Below, one piece after another: positions 30,070 through 44,967 of a stretch of DNA of 64,000 nt. Every line of letters starts with the position of its first letter. Position 1 is the stretch's first letter. Origin of the DNA: Hygrophila difformis (lineage: Eukaryota; Streptophyta; Magnoliopsida; Lamiales; Acanthaceae); the NCBI GenBank assembly GCA_030278955.1, contig JAOANR010000004.1, positions 57,189,120 to 57,253,119 on the forward strand, read 5' to 3'. The position numbers were made by a program, and so were the translations under genes. The notes beneath the pieces are model-generated. The model was not told the origin of the DNA. It did no database searches and worked only from the letters and a program-made list of their open reading frames with translations.

Positions 30070-32225
30070 TCTTCAGTTCTGTGTGAATGGGGTTGGTATC
30101 TCTCATCTTATGTTTGCTGACGATCTGATTCTTTGTGCTATGATAGAGGATCAAAGTATTAATACGATGGCTGAGGTACTTAACAGATATGGCACTAGGT
30201 CGGGATTGAAAATGAATGCGGCCAAGTCGAGGGCTTTCTGCTCGCCTGGGACGCCGGAATCAGGTACACGACTTATTGAACAAAGGTTGGGGGTGGCTGT
30301 GGTGGACAATATCGGGAAGTATTTGGGCTTTCCGATTATTCATGGTAGGACTAAGAAGATGCATTTCGATTTTTTAATGCAAAAGTTGGAGAGCAAATTA
30401 TCTACTTGGTCGTCGTGCTCGTTGAATAAAGCTGGTCGAGTCACGCTTGCCAGAGCTGTGTTGTCAGCTATCCTAGTGTATGTTATGCAGGTACAGCTGC
30501 TTCCCAAGGGTGTTAGCGAGAATGTGGATAAGTTGGTGAGACGTTGGGTGTGGAAAGGAGCGGAGGGCCGAGGACTCCACCTGGTAAGCTGGGGGAAGGT
30601 GAATAAACCACGTAAGCAGGGAGGACTTGGGATTAGGGATACTTATATGATGAACGTTGCTTTACTAGGCAGGCAAGTATGGGACTTGGTTAGCAATGCC
30701 GACAAATTGTGGGTACGTGCTATGCATGAGAAGTATGGCCTGATGGATGGATTCCCTCAGCCGCATTATCGGGGACTAAGGTATGGAAGTCGCTATGCAA
30801 GGTTGGAGCACTGCTTAAGAATGGTTATAGGGTGCGGGTTGGTAGTGGAACAAGTTCTTTATGGTATTCGCCTTGGTGGAAAGGTGAGTGTCTGGCGGAG
30901 AAGGTGCCGTTTGTGCACATCAGTGACACTGAGATGCGTATATGTGATGTTATTAATAATGGGAGATGGTCGTTGGACACCATTATGTCATGGCTACCAG
31001 TGGAGATTAAGGATGAGATAATGGCTTCCCCTGTGCCGTTCATTGCTAGCTCGGCTCGGGATGTGATGCATTGGCGTGGTAGTGTCAAAGGGATCTATAC
31101 GGTTAAATCTGGGTATGGGTGGTTGACGAACAACATGGAGGAGGGTAAGGGTTGGAGTTGGATGTGGAGGCAAGGTATTCCGGAAAAGATTGGGGTTTTA
31201 TTATGGTTATTGGGACATGGCACCTTACCATGTAATAAGCTGAGATTCCAGAGATCCTTGGCTGCAGCTCCGTTGTGCTCGGTGTGTGGTGTGGAGATTG
31301 ACGACTGGAGGCATGCGTTATTTCTCTGTCCGTGGACGGAGGCAGCTTGGAGAATGGCTGGAGTCGGATCATTCCAGGACCTCGTGGATGTTCGGGATGA
31401 GGATTGCAGACATTGGCTTGAGGCTGCTTGGAGACGTTGGGGTTCGAAATTCCTAGCTTGGGTATGGGTGATTTGGTGCGAGAGGAATTCCCGCATCTTT
31501 CGTGGCCGCGAGCAAACGCTTTTGGGGTTACAGATTCAGGCTACCCACTTGAGCTCTGGGATGGAGTTGGCACAGGTGAGACGTCCTGAGAACCCAGGCA
31601 TTCGGTATGTGCGATGGAAAGCTGATGAGTGCACTGGTGATATACTCCACACGGATGGGTGCCTGTTTGAAACGCCTCATGGTGCTGGGTTTGGGGCAGT
31701 GGTGAGGTCCAATGGAGGAACTTGGATTGGGGCGTGCAGCGGATCGGTTCCAAGGGCTTCCATTCTGCAAGTTGAACTTGGGGCATTGCATGCGGGGCTT
31801 GTGTATGCGCGACAAATTGGAGCTCGGATTGGATGTTGCTATGTGGATAATATTGAAGTGGTGAGGTTGGTGAATGGGTTGGTACAACACTGGCATTGCC
31901 TTTGGCCTTTGATCAAAGCAGTACGACAGGAAGTGAGAGCAATGGGAGATTGTATTGTGAGGCATGTGTATAGAGAGGGCAACCAAGTGGCGGATGCTCT
32001 AGCCAAAAGAGCGGCGTCGGAGGAATTATTTTACACAACATGGGCGTTTCCACCAGATGAGATTGAGCGGCTACTCGAACTGGATGAGATTGGCACTGAG
32101 TATGCGAGGAGTTGTTGAGTGATGGTTCTGCTTTTGTTCCGTTGGGCTTTGTTTTTTCTTTATTCTTTTTTTATTTTTCCTTTGTTCTTTGCTCGCCTCT
32201 TCAGGCTGTATCACCAAAAAAAAAA
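30070..32225 (+). mobile_element. 5'-truncated LINE (non-LTR retrotransposon) with A-tail
   Basis: A 14-bp target duplication AAAGTTGAACAATG is present at 30056-30069 and 32226-32239. The insert ends in an A-run (32216-32228) and contains the 3' half of a plant L1-type second ORF: reverse transcriptase C-terminus, zf-RVT and RNase H. The endonuclease and first part of the RT are missing, so it is a dead truncated copy. The clean duplication points to a fairly young insertion. Confidence 0.95.
30083..32118 (+). pseudogene. LINE reverse transcriptase / RNase H ORF, truncated and frameshifted
   Basis: The first frame (30083-31021) carries the RT catalytic motif FADDLILC and downstream RT connection sequence (KTKMHFDFLMQKLESKLSTW-type region). 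Around 30800-30850 the meaningful frame shifts, and 30832-32118 continues with the zf-RVT region (CNKLRFQRSLAAAPLCSVCG) and an RNase H domain ending YREGNQVADALAKRAA and FYTTWAFPPDE. One frameshift and the lost 5' half make the gene non-functional. A short downstream stretch to 32215 is 3' UTR. Confidence 0.88.
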
Positions 32226-32400
32226 AAAGTTGAACAATGAACAATATAAAAAAATTAAAAATAACATTATGTTGGGACGAATATTGTATAAATTATTAGA
32301 ATTAGAAATACTTTGTACTTTAAATACAAAATTAGTTTAATAGTTCAAATTGGTGTATTTCTACCCAAAAAAATTTGTGTTCAATTTTGCTAAAATCATA

Positions 32401-32699
32401 CTCCGTTTGTCCAATTTTAAATGTTAAGAAATTTTTGAACACGGGAGGTCAATGTATCTTTTTAACCGTTAATGTCAATGTATCTTTTTGACCGTTAATA
32501 TATTGAAATATATAGAAGTAAAATAAATATATATATATATATATACACCTAAAACTATGCAAAAATACGAATCCAATAATATTTCACTTGACTATTTTTT
32601 TCTTATATAACTATAATAAAATTTAGGTAAAACATGCATAATGAACAATGTAAAAAGTCCAAATGGGACATTACAAATTTACAATTGGTATGGAGGGAG
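32401..32699. mobile_element. Stowaway-like MITE
   Basis: It begins CTCCGTTTGTCCAATTTT, ends GGAGGGAG, and has TA at both edges (32399-32400, 32700-32701). The interior includes an (AT)n tract at 32528-32545. It is another member of the TA-flanked CTCCCTCCG group. Confidence 0.75.
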
Positions 32700-34649
32700 T
32701 AGTTTTAAACCTAATCTATATATATTAAAGCATTAGTAAACAACCTATCCTACATTTAATGTGGCGTCTCCATTTCAAATTTCTAATTTTTATAAATTTT
32801 TGCATTTTTTAATTTATCAATTTTAGATTTTCACATTTGTTTATTTATTTATTATAGATTTTCAATTTTTGAAATATATGGAGTTCCTACAATATTCACT
32901 TTTAAAAAGATTCGAAAGATTTAAAATTTAAAATTTTGCATATCTTATTTTAACTATATTATTTTGTATTTTTAAATTTACTAATTTTAGATTTTCGCAT
33001 TGATTTATTTATTCATTATATATTTTAGTCTATCGTGTATAAAATCTATTATTTACTTATAATTCTCACTCAATCATCATATTATATCACTATATATTCA
33101 CTTTTAAAAAGATTTAAAATATAAAATTTGAAATTTTATATTTTTTATTTTATCTATGTTGGATTTTATTTATTTGCATTTTTTATTATCTATTTTAGAT
33201 TTTATTATTTTGTATTTTTTATTTTATTTATTTTAAATTTTATTGCTTCATTTAGAATTTATTTATAGACCATAGCATTATGACGAGCTTTTGCACTAGC
33301 AACTAAAAATTATGTTGCATTTATGTTTCAATATAGTGAACATATTGTAATGTCAGTAATTTTGTGTAGGTTTGATTTCAACTTTGGTTATATTTTTTTG
33401 TATGGTAAATGATGTAATCAAAATGCACATTGCACGTCAGATTTATTTATTCATGTTAAAGATATGTTAATGTGTATATGGAAATTCCAATTTTTAGTTT
33501 TGAAAGGTATTTAATTTTGTAATTTATATGAAGGGTCCTACAATTTTCATTTAAAAATAAAATGGGATTTCAAATTTAAATGAAATTTGCAGTGTATATA
33601 TGGAATTTATATTATTAAACGATACATTAATGAATATATAAAAATATTTTTATATATTATTAATGTATACTAATTAATGTATATAGACCAGGTTTTCACA
33701 ACAATATGTCACTTCTCTTAAAAACAATATACAATTATATAGTTGCGAATAGATCCATCGGTAAAGTAAAGAGATAATAACTAAAATAGGTCACGAGAAG
33801 GAGGTCCCTCCACTTTGGGGCCACGGTATTTTGATTTAGGCAAATGGGGCATTAAAGGATCTTGGGCCCAAATTTAGGTAATTTGGCCAAATTTGGGCTG
33901 CGATGGATTAAAAGTGAAAATTTTATTTTCTTTTTTAATCTACTACATCTGTCTCATTAGTTCTGTCTCAAAACTTTTGGACAAGCCGTCCAATACATTT
34001 TGTTAATATTAATATCTTAAAATGTACATATGTAAGAATTATGTAAAATATATATATATATTCTAAAACTACATAATTGGACAAATCTAACAAGACCAAA
34101 TTTGACTATATTTTTTCGTATATAATTACGATTACATTAGGTCAGAGTTGATCAATAAACATAATTAAAAAGTCAAAATGAGACACTTTGAGTGTGACAG
34201 AGGGAATATTTTTAAGAAACACTCCCTCCGTTTCATAATAAGTGTAACACTAGGAAATGACACAAGATTTAAGGTAAGTTAATAAAATATATTTAGTTTT
34301 ATTTTAATGAATATAAAAAATAATAATTTAAGTATAATTAGTAAAAATTATTAACCTTCAAAACATTTCAAATATGGTAATGTAACACTTATTTCCAAAC
34401 ACGCAAAAAGAAAAAGTATAACACTTATAAAATAGATGATGTAATTCATTAATCTATATTTTAACAGATTTGTAATTGACGAAAAACAAATACTCATAAA
34501 ATTTTGATTGTGAATGACCAAAGTAAGTTCATATTCAAATGTTAATTGCTGCAAATTCTATAAGTTTGAAATTTTTCTCTAGAATGTCGGTACTAAATGA
34601 AGTTTTAACATCTGAAACAAATAATCTATTGATACTATAAGAGACATAT

Positions 34650-36525
34650 TATAATATGGAAGAAATGAAAGCGGATCATGCTAAGTTATTACCTTTGTTG
34701 ATTAATGATAAGAATAATGTTTATAATAATGTAATGTCTGTAGTCAATAGTGATTGGGTGTTGATTGATTTTCCTTTATGTGGTGGAATTGACAAGACAT
34801 TTATCGATAATTTATCTACAAAATATTATGTTTAGCTCTTCCTGGTAGATGTAATATTGTGCTGCTTGTAGCATCCAATTAAATAGCACCCTTACTCAGT
34901 TTGAGGTAGGACTGCACATTATATATTTGGTATTCCACTAGATTATGACGAGAATTCTACCTGCAAATCACTTACCTCAGAAAATTATTTAACCTCTCTT
35001 CTCATTAAAACAAAGCTCAATATTGGGGATGAAATTCTTGATTAGTAGAATGATTATGAGCCCGTCTGAATTAACCAAATTCTCCATTCGATTTCAGAGG
35101 AAAAAAAAATCCACTTGCAATTTGTTTTACTATGACTATAAAAAACAAAACAAGAAAAAAGTAGATGTCAACCTTTAAAGAAGGTTAGACTCTATCTTCA
35201 AAAACCAGTTTTTACCCATGTCAGTGATATGTTGCAATATCTCGGGTCATTCTAAAGAGGGGACTCGAAGTATTAATAGCAACTAAGATGGATTAACTTA
35301 AGATACTATAAGAAATATTATTTACAATGAAAATTATATATGGCAAAAATTTGCACAATGAATACTTCGTGTACGTGAATGTAATTGGTAAAGCTGGTAT
35401 TAATCTTGAAGATGTACAATTAGATGTGAGATTTCCAGATGATGATTTTATAAACTCTACGCGAGATTCTATAGCGGCAATTGTTGAGAGTACTTTACAA
35501 ATATAAACTGCACCACTTCAAATCCAAAAAAATTATATATTAACCCATACCAATGAGTGTTGCTATAATCAGTAATTACATTATGGAACGTAAGTCTGCA
35601 AATGAAAATATATATATATATATATTAGTTTTAACAATTTTTTTATAGAAATAATCTGTTTTATTCCCTAAAAAACACAAGTGAGTTCACAACCACCAAA
35701 ACGTCAATGCCTCTCTATTACAATCTATTAACAATATTTGTAAAAATGATGAAAGCATAGATAGTGCCAATGAATTATTTTCACTGGAATATCTAAACAC
35801 GATCAATTGTTCTGAATTACTGAATCATGAAATATAGTTGAATGAAGGTTGCATAGTCATGCTTCTTATGAATATATATCCATCAAATAAATTATGTAAT
35901 GGAAGTAGGTTGATAGTAACCAAGATGTGGTATTAGATAATTGGGGTTTAACTAATTTTCGGGAAACCATGAAAGTATAAAATTCTTGATTGGTAAAATG
36001 ATTATGAGCCTATTTGATTTAACCAAATTTTTTATTCGATTTGAGATGAGAAAATTCTCACTAACAGTTTGTTTTGCTATGATTATAAACAAAAGAAAAC
36101 TTCAATCTTTAAAGAATATCGGATTTTATCTTCCAAAATAAGTTTTTAGTCATGAACAGTTATGTTGTAATATTGCATGTCACTAGCAAAATGTGGGTAA
36201 AAGTATTAACATGCAATGACTAATTCAAGATACCACAAGAATTGTTGTTTACAATGAAATTTATATATGACAGAAAATTTACAAAATGGATAGTTGATGT
36301 AGGTGATGGTAAAGCGGGTATTGATTTTGGAGATGTACAATTAGATGTGACATTTTTTGATGATATTCTTATGAACTCTACGGATGATCCTATAGCGGTA
36401 ATTTTTTTAAGTATATATACAAATATAAACTGTACCATTTCAAATTCAAACATTTTAAAAGATGGTGTTATACTAGCCCCTATTAATGAGATTTTCACCA
36501 ATGAAATTTTCGCAAATTGTTAGAA
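34650..36525 (+). pseudogene. Fragments of Helitron PIF1-like helicase
   Basis: Conceptual pieces match the family in order: FGIPLDYDENSTCKSL and LLIKTKL near 34925-35020, KPVFTH near 35205, VVYNEI-like sequence near 35310-35330, then KWIVDVGDGKAGIDFGDVQLD near 36285 and DPIAVIF and LAPINEIF downstream to 36520. Stops and frameshifts abound. The block 35030-35510 is repeated in diverged form at 35965-36500, and again outside this element at 53900-54340. The order of the pieces (helicase C-terminal end followed by the middle) shows internal rearrangement. Confidence 0.7.
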
Positions 36526-36851
36526 AATTTTTCATATTATGCTTCATACTTATTTTTAAATTTTATTTTATCTTAATTTAAATTTTAAATCAATAAAAAT
36601 ATTATTTTAATAGTTATTTTTATTGATCTGTTATGTTTGTACCGGACAAGCCACCGAAGCTAAAGAATACGGTATAATATAATTTCTTTGTTAGGTTTAA
36701 AATAATTAAATTATATTATCATATACATTATCTTTTGAATATATAAAAAAATCACTACACATTTTTCATTACTCAAAATATAATTTATATTATTACTTTA
36801 TATAATATAAATATATATATATATATATATTATATAAAATATAAAATTATG

Positions 36852-36870
36852 CCCGTCGAGTCTCGACGGG
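36852..36870 (+). terminator. Helitron 3' hairpin, copy 1
   Basis: CCCGTCGAG and CTCGACGGG form a perfect 9-bp stem around a single T, just before the element end. An equivalent hairpin lies at 54681-54697. In Helitrons this structure marks the rolling-circle termination site. Confidence 0.8.
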
Positions 36871-37128
36871 TTATTTAATAGTCTAAATATTAAAACATGT
36901 TAATTAAGCGATTAACTAAGGAAACCATGGTTGCGGTTTGTAAAATATGCTAATATTTAATGCTTGAAATTTAATTTTTTTATTTATAAATATATATATT
37001 TTATAATAGTCAAATTATAAACCCAACTAAACTCTACATTTCATTAGCTCTTAGATTTCCACACCCCATTTTCTAAACTTTAATTTTAAATTCAAACACC
37101 AAACACCAATTTTCAAAATTATCACAAT

Positions 37129-37740
37129 ACGGCACGTGCGGGATTTACTTCACGTCGACGGGAGTGTCTTTGGCAATACGGGATGTGCGGGATTTGGTTT
37201 TGTCCATTGAGAGGGGATCTTGGCGGGGGGGGGGGGGGGGGGGGGGGGGATGCGGCCACCTCTACACCACTTCCATCCTGCATGCGGAGCTTTCGGCCCT
37301 TGCAGCAGGATTGGATTTCCTTGCCCAACATGGAGTCAAGGAATGCTGCTGCTACACTGATTCTATGGAGGTGATCAACTCCCTCAAGGCTACTTCAGGT
37401 TTCCATCCGCAGGCGGCTATTATTCAGCGCATCAAGAATACCAAGACGGCTTTACTGCCTGCAACATTCACCACTTGAAACGCGAGGGGAACAAGGTGGC
37501 TGTCTGGCTGACACACTTGCTAGACATGGGGCTTCCGAAGAAGACTTTTTTCACGACGTGACCTTTCCCCCCAGACTTTGTGTTGGGGGAGTTAGCGATG
37601 GATGCATCGTCTATTAGTCCCTTTATCGCTAGGTTGGCCGGTTGTGGCCGTGTTTGTTCGTTTCCTATTCTGTTGTCTTTTTCCGTTTTTCTTTTGCTTT
37701 TCTTCCTTGTTGCCTGGCTTCGGCCCATTCAAAAAAAAAT
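37129..37740 (+). mobile_element. 5'-truncated LINE fragment with RNase H domain and long G-run
   Basis: An 11-bp direct repeat ATTATCACAAT (37118-37128 and 37741-37751) and a 3' A-run (37731-37739) frame the insert. It encodes broken RNase H sequence (AELSALAAGLDFLAQHG, CYTDSMEVINSLKA, REGNKVA, FPPDF). A run of 25 G at 37225-37249 sits within the former coding part. Frameshifts make it non-functional. Confidence 0.9.
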
Positions 37741-37917
37741 ATTATCACAATTTAAAATATTTTTCATTTTAAAATGATAAATATCCAAAACTTGGGATTA
37801 TAAAACTAGAAAGAAAAATAAAGTAATTCTAAAAAAGCTAAATTATTATTGATTTGAGTAGAAATAATTGGTAGCAGTCCATCAAGCCAAAAATTAAAAT
37901 TGTAGATTAATTATTTT

Positions 37918-37928
37918 AATAATAATAA

Positions 37929-37976
<48 letters not shown>
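37918..37976. repeat. (AAT)n microsatellite
   Basis: About 58 bp of AAT/ATA repeats with few interruptions, upstream of the eL19 gene. A similar tract is at 51948-52005. Confidence 0.95.
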
Positions 37977-37978
<2 letters not shown>

Positions 37979-38129
37979 GAGAATTTTTTCTAAAAACCCA
38001 TCTAACCGACCCCTTCATCAAGTTTAATAAGAAATGGTAAATCAGAAAGTCATTTTTTTTCATGGAATTTATAAATCCAATGAAAAGTTCAAAAACAGAT
38101 AAAATTTCACACTTTAAAAGCCCGTGGTT

Positions 38130-38277
38130 AAGCTAGGCCCAAAATTAGTGGCCCAATTAGAGTCCCTGCTTAAACTAGAAGTAAACACCACCGTCATAAA
38201 CCCTAGCCACCCACTTTGAATCGTCTTCCTCGCAGCCGGTTTTACGCCGCGGCATCGTCTGTTCGTGACCGTGAGAA
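38130..38277 (+). promoter_or_regulatory. eL19 promoter: site II motifs and telo-box
   Basis: Two site II-type GGCCCA motifs (near 38137 and 38150) and a telo-box AAACCCTAG (38198-38206) lie within 150 bp of the ATG. This pairing is the known signature of plant ribosomal protein and other growth-linked promoters, so TCP-type regulation is likely. Confidence 0.75.
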
Positions 38278-40302
<2,025 letters not shown>

Positions 40303-41272
40303 TCCTAGATAATTGTGTTAAGGTAAGGCTGAGAGGGGAGGAAGACCAGCTTGCTCTATTTCAAGTTTCTGGTGGGCATTGTTTCAAGTTTTTGATAATT
40401 CAAAATTTCTTCTTTTGCTTTTTCCAAGATTTTGATAATTTAAATTTTCGAATTTTGATCTTGTCACTACTATCTACAGAACCGCCTCTGTTGGCTAATG
40501 GCTATAAATTCATGTTTCACTTCAATGAACAAATGCATGGTTGTTGAACTGCCATGGTTCAAGTAAAATGCGATATACTATGACAAAGCTTGTATAGGCA
40601 TTGATCACATGACAAATTTCCTACATCCTTGATCCACTCGAACCATTTCCCACCCTTTACTTGTCCCTGTCATGGGAAGCTGTTGGATTGCATTCTCAGC
40701 TTTCTACATTAAAATTTGATGGTGCATTTTCAGCTATCTGATTGAAATTCAGTGCCGTGTGATTGTATCGTAGTTGGCTTTAAGAGGATTTCCATGCCTT
40801 CAAATTGTGCAAGTCAACTGAGAATTATCGCTCACAGTGCAAGTCAACTGAGAATGGATTACTCGCCAGATATTGTGGATCAATTTCTCAAGTTAATTAT
40901 GCAAAAAAATACCTGAAAAGCAATCACAAAAGTACAAAACCCACCAAAGGATCTCAATGTAGCTGAAGTCGGGCAATGAACCCAATCAAGTGAACCATTG
41001 TAATTTTTTGATGTGTTTTTGCGAGACGTAACGCGACCCTATTCTTGGTTTCTAACAAGCATCCAAGTACAAGCGTAATGAAATCCCAAGAGACAATGTA
41101 TCATTTTAGTTCATAGTATTTCCATTTTAGATTATTACATGCCAATCACACAACACGGTTTATACATGTAATGTAGTGTTATCTACAATTTCTTCAACAA
41201 AGCGTTATCCCATTGAGCATCACCACCACAAATCACACACTTGTATTATGCCCAAGGATAGGTATTCATTCA
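40303..41272. other. Convergent intergenic region, eL19 and NPF8 3' ends
   Basis: It contains the 3' UTRs of both neighbours. A short direct repeat GTGCAAGTCAACTGAGAAT is present near 40806 and 40837. I see no gene or RNA. Confidence 0.6.
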
Positions 41273-43486
41273 TCAGCGAAGAGTTCCAACTGGTTTTTTG
41301 TAAGTGTACCACTTTGCCACAAGAAGAAAGGCTCCGAGATTCAGCACGCTCAGCACCGCTAGTAGCCAATAAAAGTAATGGAGATGGCCGCAGTTGAGAT
41401 TGTCCGGTATCCACCCCAGCCTCCCATTCCGGGTACTAATATCCGTGACTATGGTTACGAGCAAAGTACTCAGGTAGTTCCCAAGAGCGACAGTTGTGAG
41501 CTGCAGAGCCGAGCACAAGCTTCTCATGGCATCGGGCGCCTGCTCATAGAAGAACTCCAGCTGTCCGATAAACATGAACACTTCCGCACATCCAATGAGG
41601 AAATACTGTGGAACCTGCCAGAAAATCGACATGGGCACTTCCTTCAAATCATAGTAGTCGTGTCTCCTCACAAGTCTCAGCCTAACAAGCTCGAGAATCC
41701 CAGCCGAGAGCATGGCGAGTATAGAGATGACGAGACCGGTCCCCATTCTCTGCAGCTGAGTAATTCCGCTCTTGTGGCCTGTGAACTTTCTGGCCACGGG
41801 AACAATGATACGGTCGTAAATGGGCACCCAGAAAATGACGCTAAGGGTGTCGAAAATGCTCAGCGACGCTGCTGGGATCTTGAAAGTGGAGTTCCCCACT
41901 CGAGCATCCATTGTCAAGCCTTGCAGGACGAATAATGTGCTCATTTGACCATACACGGTTGCGAAAATGATACCCGTGGCCCATATGGGAAGCAACCGTA
42001 TGATCGCCTTCAGCTCCTCCACTTGAGTCACCGTGCACAGCATCCATGGATTGATTGCGCCTTTCGCTTGATCCGACACTGTCTGCACCGCAGCCTTGTC
42101 GAAGAATCTGCATTCGACATATAAAAAATGTATTCTGAAATAGTAATATAACGATAAGAGATCTCTCAGTCGATGCAATTCACCTGAAATCCTTCGTATG
42201 TTCAAGTTTCCGGCTTCCTTTGATAGCAGACTCAGTATCCGTAGTTTCATACAACTGTGAAACGTCGTCAGGGACTGTAACGCTGTATTTCCGGAATGAA
42301 GCTACGATTACCTGACTGAGACGGACAAGAGGGCTTCCTCCAGGTATCTGATTGCGGTACAAACGCGTGCCAGAAAAGAAAAAAACCACAGCTATAGCCA
42401 TAGCCACAGCTGGGATCCCGAATCCCCAATTCCAACCAACATGTGTTTGCACATAAACGAGGACAGAAGAAGCAATTAGAGCACCAATGTTGATCGAGAA
42501 GTAAAACCAGTTAAAGAAAGAACTTTTGTGCTTCTTTTCAACCTCATCAGTATCATCAAACTGATCCGCACCAAAGGAGGACACACAGGGCTTAATCCCA
42601 CCCGTCCCTAGTGCAATCAAGTAAAGTGCAATAAAGCAAACTGCAGCTTGTACGGTTGTGGCATGGCAATTGTCCCCATGGCAGCTCGGTTTAATCCCAG
42701 GGATTGATGCTGATAGCGTCAACAATGTCATCCCCTGCATCAAATTTTCATAATTTTTATATATCCAAGTTTCACAGCCCCAAGAAACTTATCAACTAGG
42801 TAAATCATCAACATAGATACGAATGCTATGATGTTCCAGTTCATTTTATAACAGACAGATGCAGAGGAGAGAACTTACAACAACATAAATGATGGAGAAA
42901 CAAGCAATTGTCCAATATCTTCCAATATATGCATCGGCTATGAAGGCTCCGATGAGGGGCGTGATGTAGCATGTTCCCGACCAATTGGAGACATTGTTGG
43001 AAGCCGTGGTGCTGTGCTGATTGAGGCGCTGTTTGAAATAAACCACCAGATTCGAGCTCATACCGTAGTACGCCAGTCGTTCACAGCACTCGTTTCCTGT
43101 CACCCGCAGTTACAGATCAATACCACACTGTCTGGATTGTTGTGGTTGATGCTAATGGTAGAAGTTTGTAAATAACAATCCATTCAATTTGCTCAAACAG
43201 AATCATTTTGTGCAAGAATTTTTTTCAAACCCTAGTAGTACCAATTAATCTACTATGCCCTTTCCTCAAAACACAATGTTTGTACCTAATTTTAACACAG
43301 ATTCTGTTCAAATGGTTACCAATTCCAATTTAACACATGGAAAACAACTAAGATTAACATAGGAGGAGGAGGAGAAGAACCAAGAATAAAAGGGCAGGCT
43401 CTCCATGTGCCAGTTTCAGTTTTCTTGGCAGGATTGCCGTGGTAATCCACAGTCCCATCTTTGGTATACAAATCGTCTTCAGCCAT
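41273..43486 (-). CDS. NPF8: NPF8-type proton-coupled di/tripeptide transporter
   Basis: Four exons on the minus strand (43486-43381, 43096-42879, 42734-42184, 42107-41273) give 569 aa, matching AtPTR1/NPF8.1 (570 aa). The start [20 protein letters not shown] is typical of the NPF8 clade. The proton-coupling ExxER motif is ECCER at residues 38-42, followed by the hydrophobic segments expected for about 12 transmembrane helices, for example [25 protein letters not shown], the PTR signature. A hydrophilic loop separates the two halves (about 240-290). The protein should import di- and tripeptides with protons at the plasma membrane; tonoplast location is known for some relatives. The member number is not assigned. 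All key motifs look intact. Confidence 0.95.
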
Positions 43487-44725
43487 GGGAGTGAGATAGA
43501 TGCCAATAATTTCACTGGAAACTCAAACAACTGAATCTGCAAATTTAAAAATATGGAAAATAATCAGAAGACAAAATTAGATTCAAATTCAGATGAGGTA
43601 GTAGTCTATGATGAGAGGGGAGATGAACAATGATGAAGTGAAAGACAAGAGAGACAAACGCACAAATCCAAGAACTGGGACGTCGTGCCGTATAGGCGAA
43701 ATGGCGAATACCAAAATCCTGTATTACTTATGAAGGCAGATTACATCATATATAAATGAAGAAAGCGGCAGAAAGCGACAAAATAAAAACCCAGTAGAGA
43801 TGAGTAGGGTGGTTGCGGATAATTCAAAACATGGGATTCTTCTTCTCCATCTCCAATGGCGAAGCAATTAGAGAATAGAGTGTGGAATGGAATGGGAGCA
43901 GTCCCAATTAATGATTGACTGGTTGGGTGAAAGTTGACTAATTGTAGTGTGAAGGGAGGAATCAGGGATGAGAAAATCGAAGCGATGACGGACACTATAA
44001 TACAGTACAATACTAGTCCATTATACACTCCACTCCACCGTTATTGACTTACTTGGAGGGAACAATCAAGGAAGGCAGCATTGCTGTAATGCTGTGGGCC
44101 AACCAAAGCTGTCTGTCATTTAATTGAAAGCTCGGCTCTATAATTGTCGTTAATGGTGTCGGAATGATGTCATTTGGGGAATCTTGGACGGGCCGGGGGT
44201 TGGTGGTGTTTGTTTTGGAGTCAACTAGGCATTCGAGTTGATTTTAAACTTTGCAAATTTGTGGAATTTTGATTGATATTTTGAATAATTTTTGGTTTCA
44301 TTTTTTTTCAAAAATAAAAAGATTATAAAATATGTAAAAATTCATATATTTCATTCTAACTAACTCTATTTTAGATATTTTAGAATAAAATAAATTAATA
44401 TGTAATATAAGTATATAAATAAATTATATATAAATAAATTATATTTCACAAAAAAGTATATAAATAAATTATACTTCTATTTAACAATTAAAAAAAGTTT
44501 GTTAGCATAAAAATATAATTAAAAGTTACTTTTAGAATAATATATCTTCACTCCATCATTAATTAATATTATAAAAAAATTATAATGTGGATGTTTGAGA
44601 ACCAGTGGATCCGCTAGTAGATATCATATTGGAAGAACATACTTTCTCACAGTTCTCTCTTCGAATACTCGCTAGCATATCTGCTAACTCCCAAATACCC
44701 TCACTATGTTTTTATTACATACTTA
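43487..44725. promoter_or_regulatory. NPF8 5' flank and AT-rich intergenic DNA
   Basis: This is the upstream region of the minus-strand NPF8 gene, including probable leader (43487-43900). From 44290 it is AT-rich filler. An imperfect element with a TGTTTGAGA start and a TCCCAAATA end (about 44593-44696) resembles the small insert at 58655-58770. No other gene is seen. Confidence 0.4.
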
Positions 44726-44727
44726 CT

Positions 44728-44967
44728 TCCCCCCTTTTAAAAAATTGAAACACTCGTGCATTTCACGTAATTCAATATAACGTTTAATATCTCAAAATGT
44801 ATAAAAGTAAAAATTAAAAAAAATATATTTTAAAACTACGCGATTAGACGAATACAACAAAATCTCACTTTATTATGTTTAACTTACATATCCGTATTAA
44901 AAAGTTGAATAAAAGTTACTCAATCAATAAAAATAACTATACAAATGATTAATTTTTAAGAAAACTA
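44728..44967. mobile_element. Diverged Stowaway-like MITE
   Basis: It runs from ACTTCCCCCCTTTTAAAAAATTG to CTAATGGAGTA, with interior similarity to the CTCCCTCCG MITE group (CATTTCACGTAATTCAATATA, CTACGCGATTAGACGAATA). Ends are degraded. Positions 44968-45458 hold AT-rich sequence without a gene. Confidence 0.5.

Larger units (their letters stand above)
32715..36881 (+). mobile_element. Decayed Helitron, about 4.2 kb
   Basis: The left end TCTATATATATTAAAG (32715) is the usual plant Helitron 5' end, inserted after A. The right end has a GC-rich 9-bp hairpin (36852-36870) about 10 bases before the terminus, ending ATAG in place of CTAG and followed by T (36882). Between lie scattered remains of the PIF1-like helicase (see next entry). 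There is no intact Rep/helicase gene. AT-rich filler at 32760-34600 includes nested MITE-like pieces (about 33941-34208 and 34222-34400) and no gene. Confidence 0.75.

Noticed and set aside
31095..31986. Minus-strand frames of 80-150 aa
   Set aside because: They are shadows of the LINE reverse transcriptase/RNase H frame on the plus strand.
41378..41935. 185-aa plus-strand frame
   Set aside because: It is antisense to the last NPF8 exon, which is a clear transporter.
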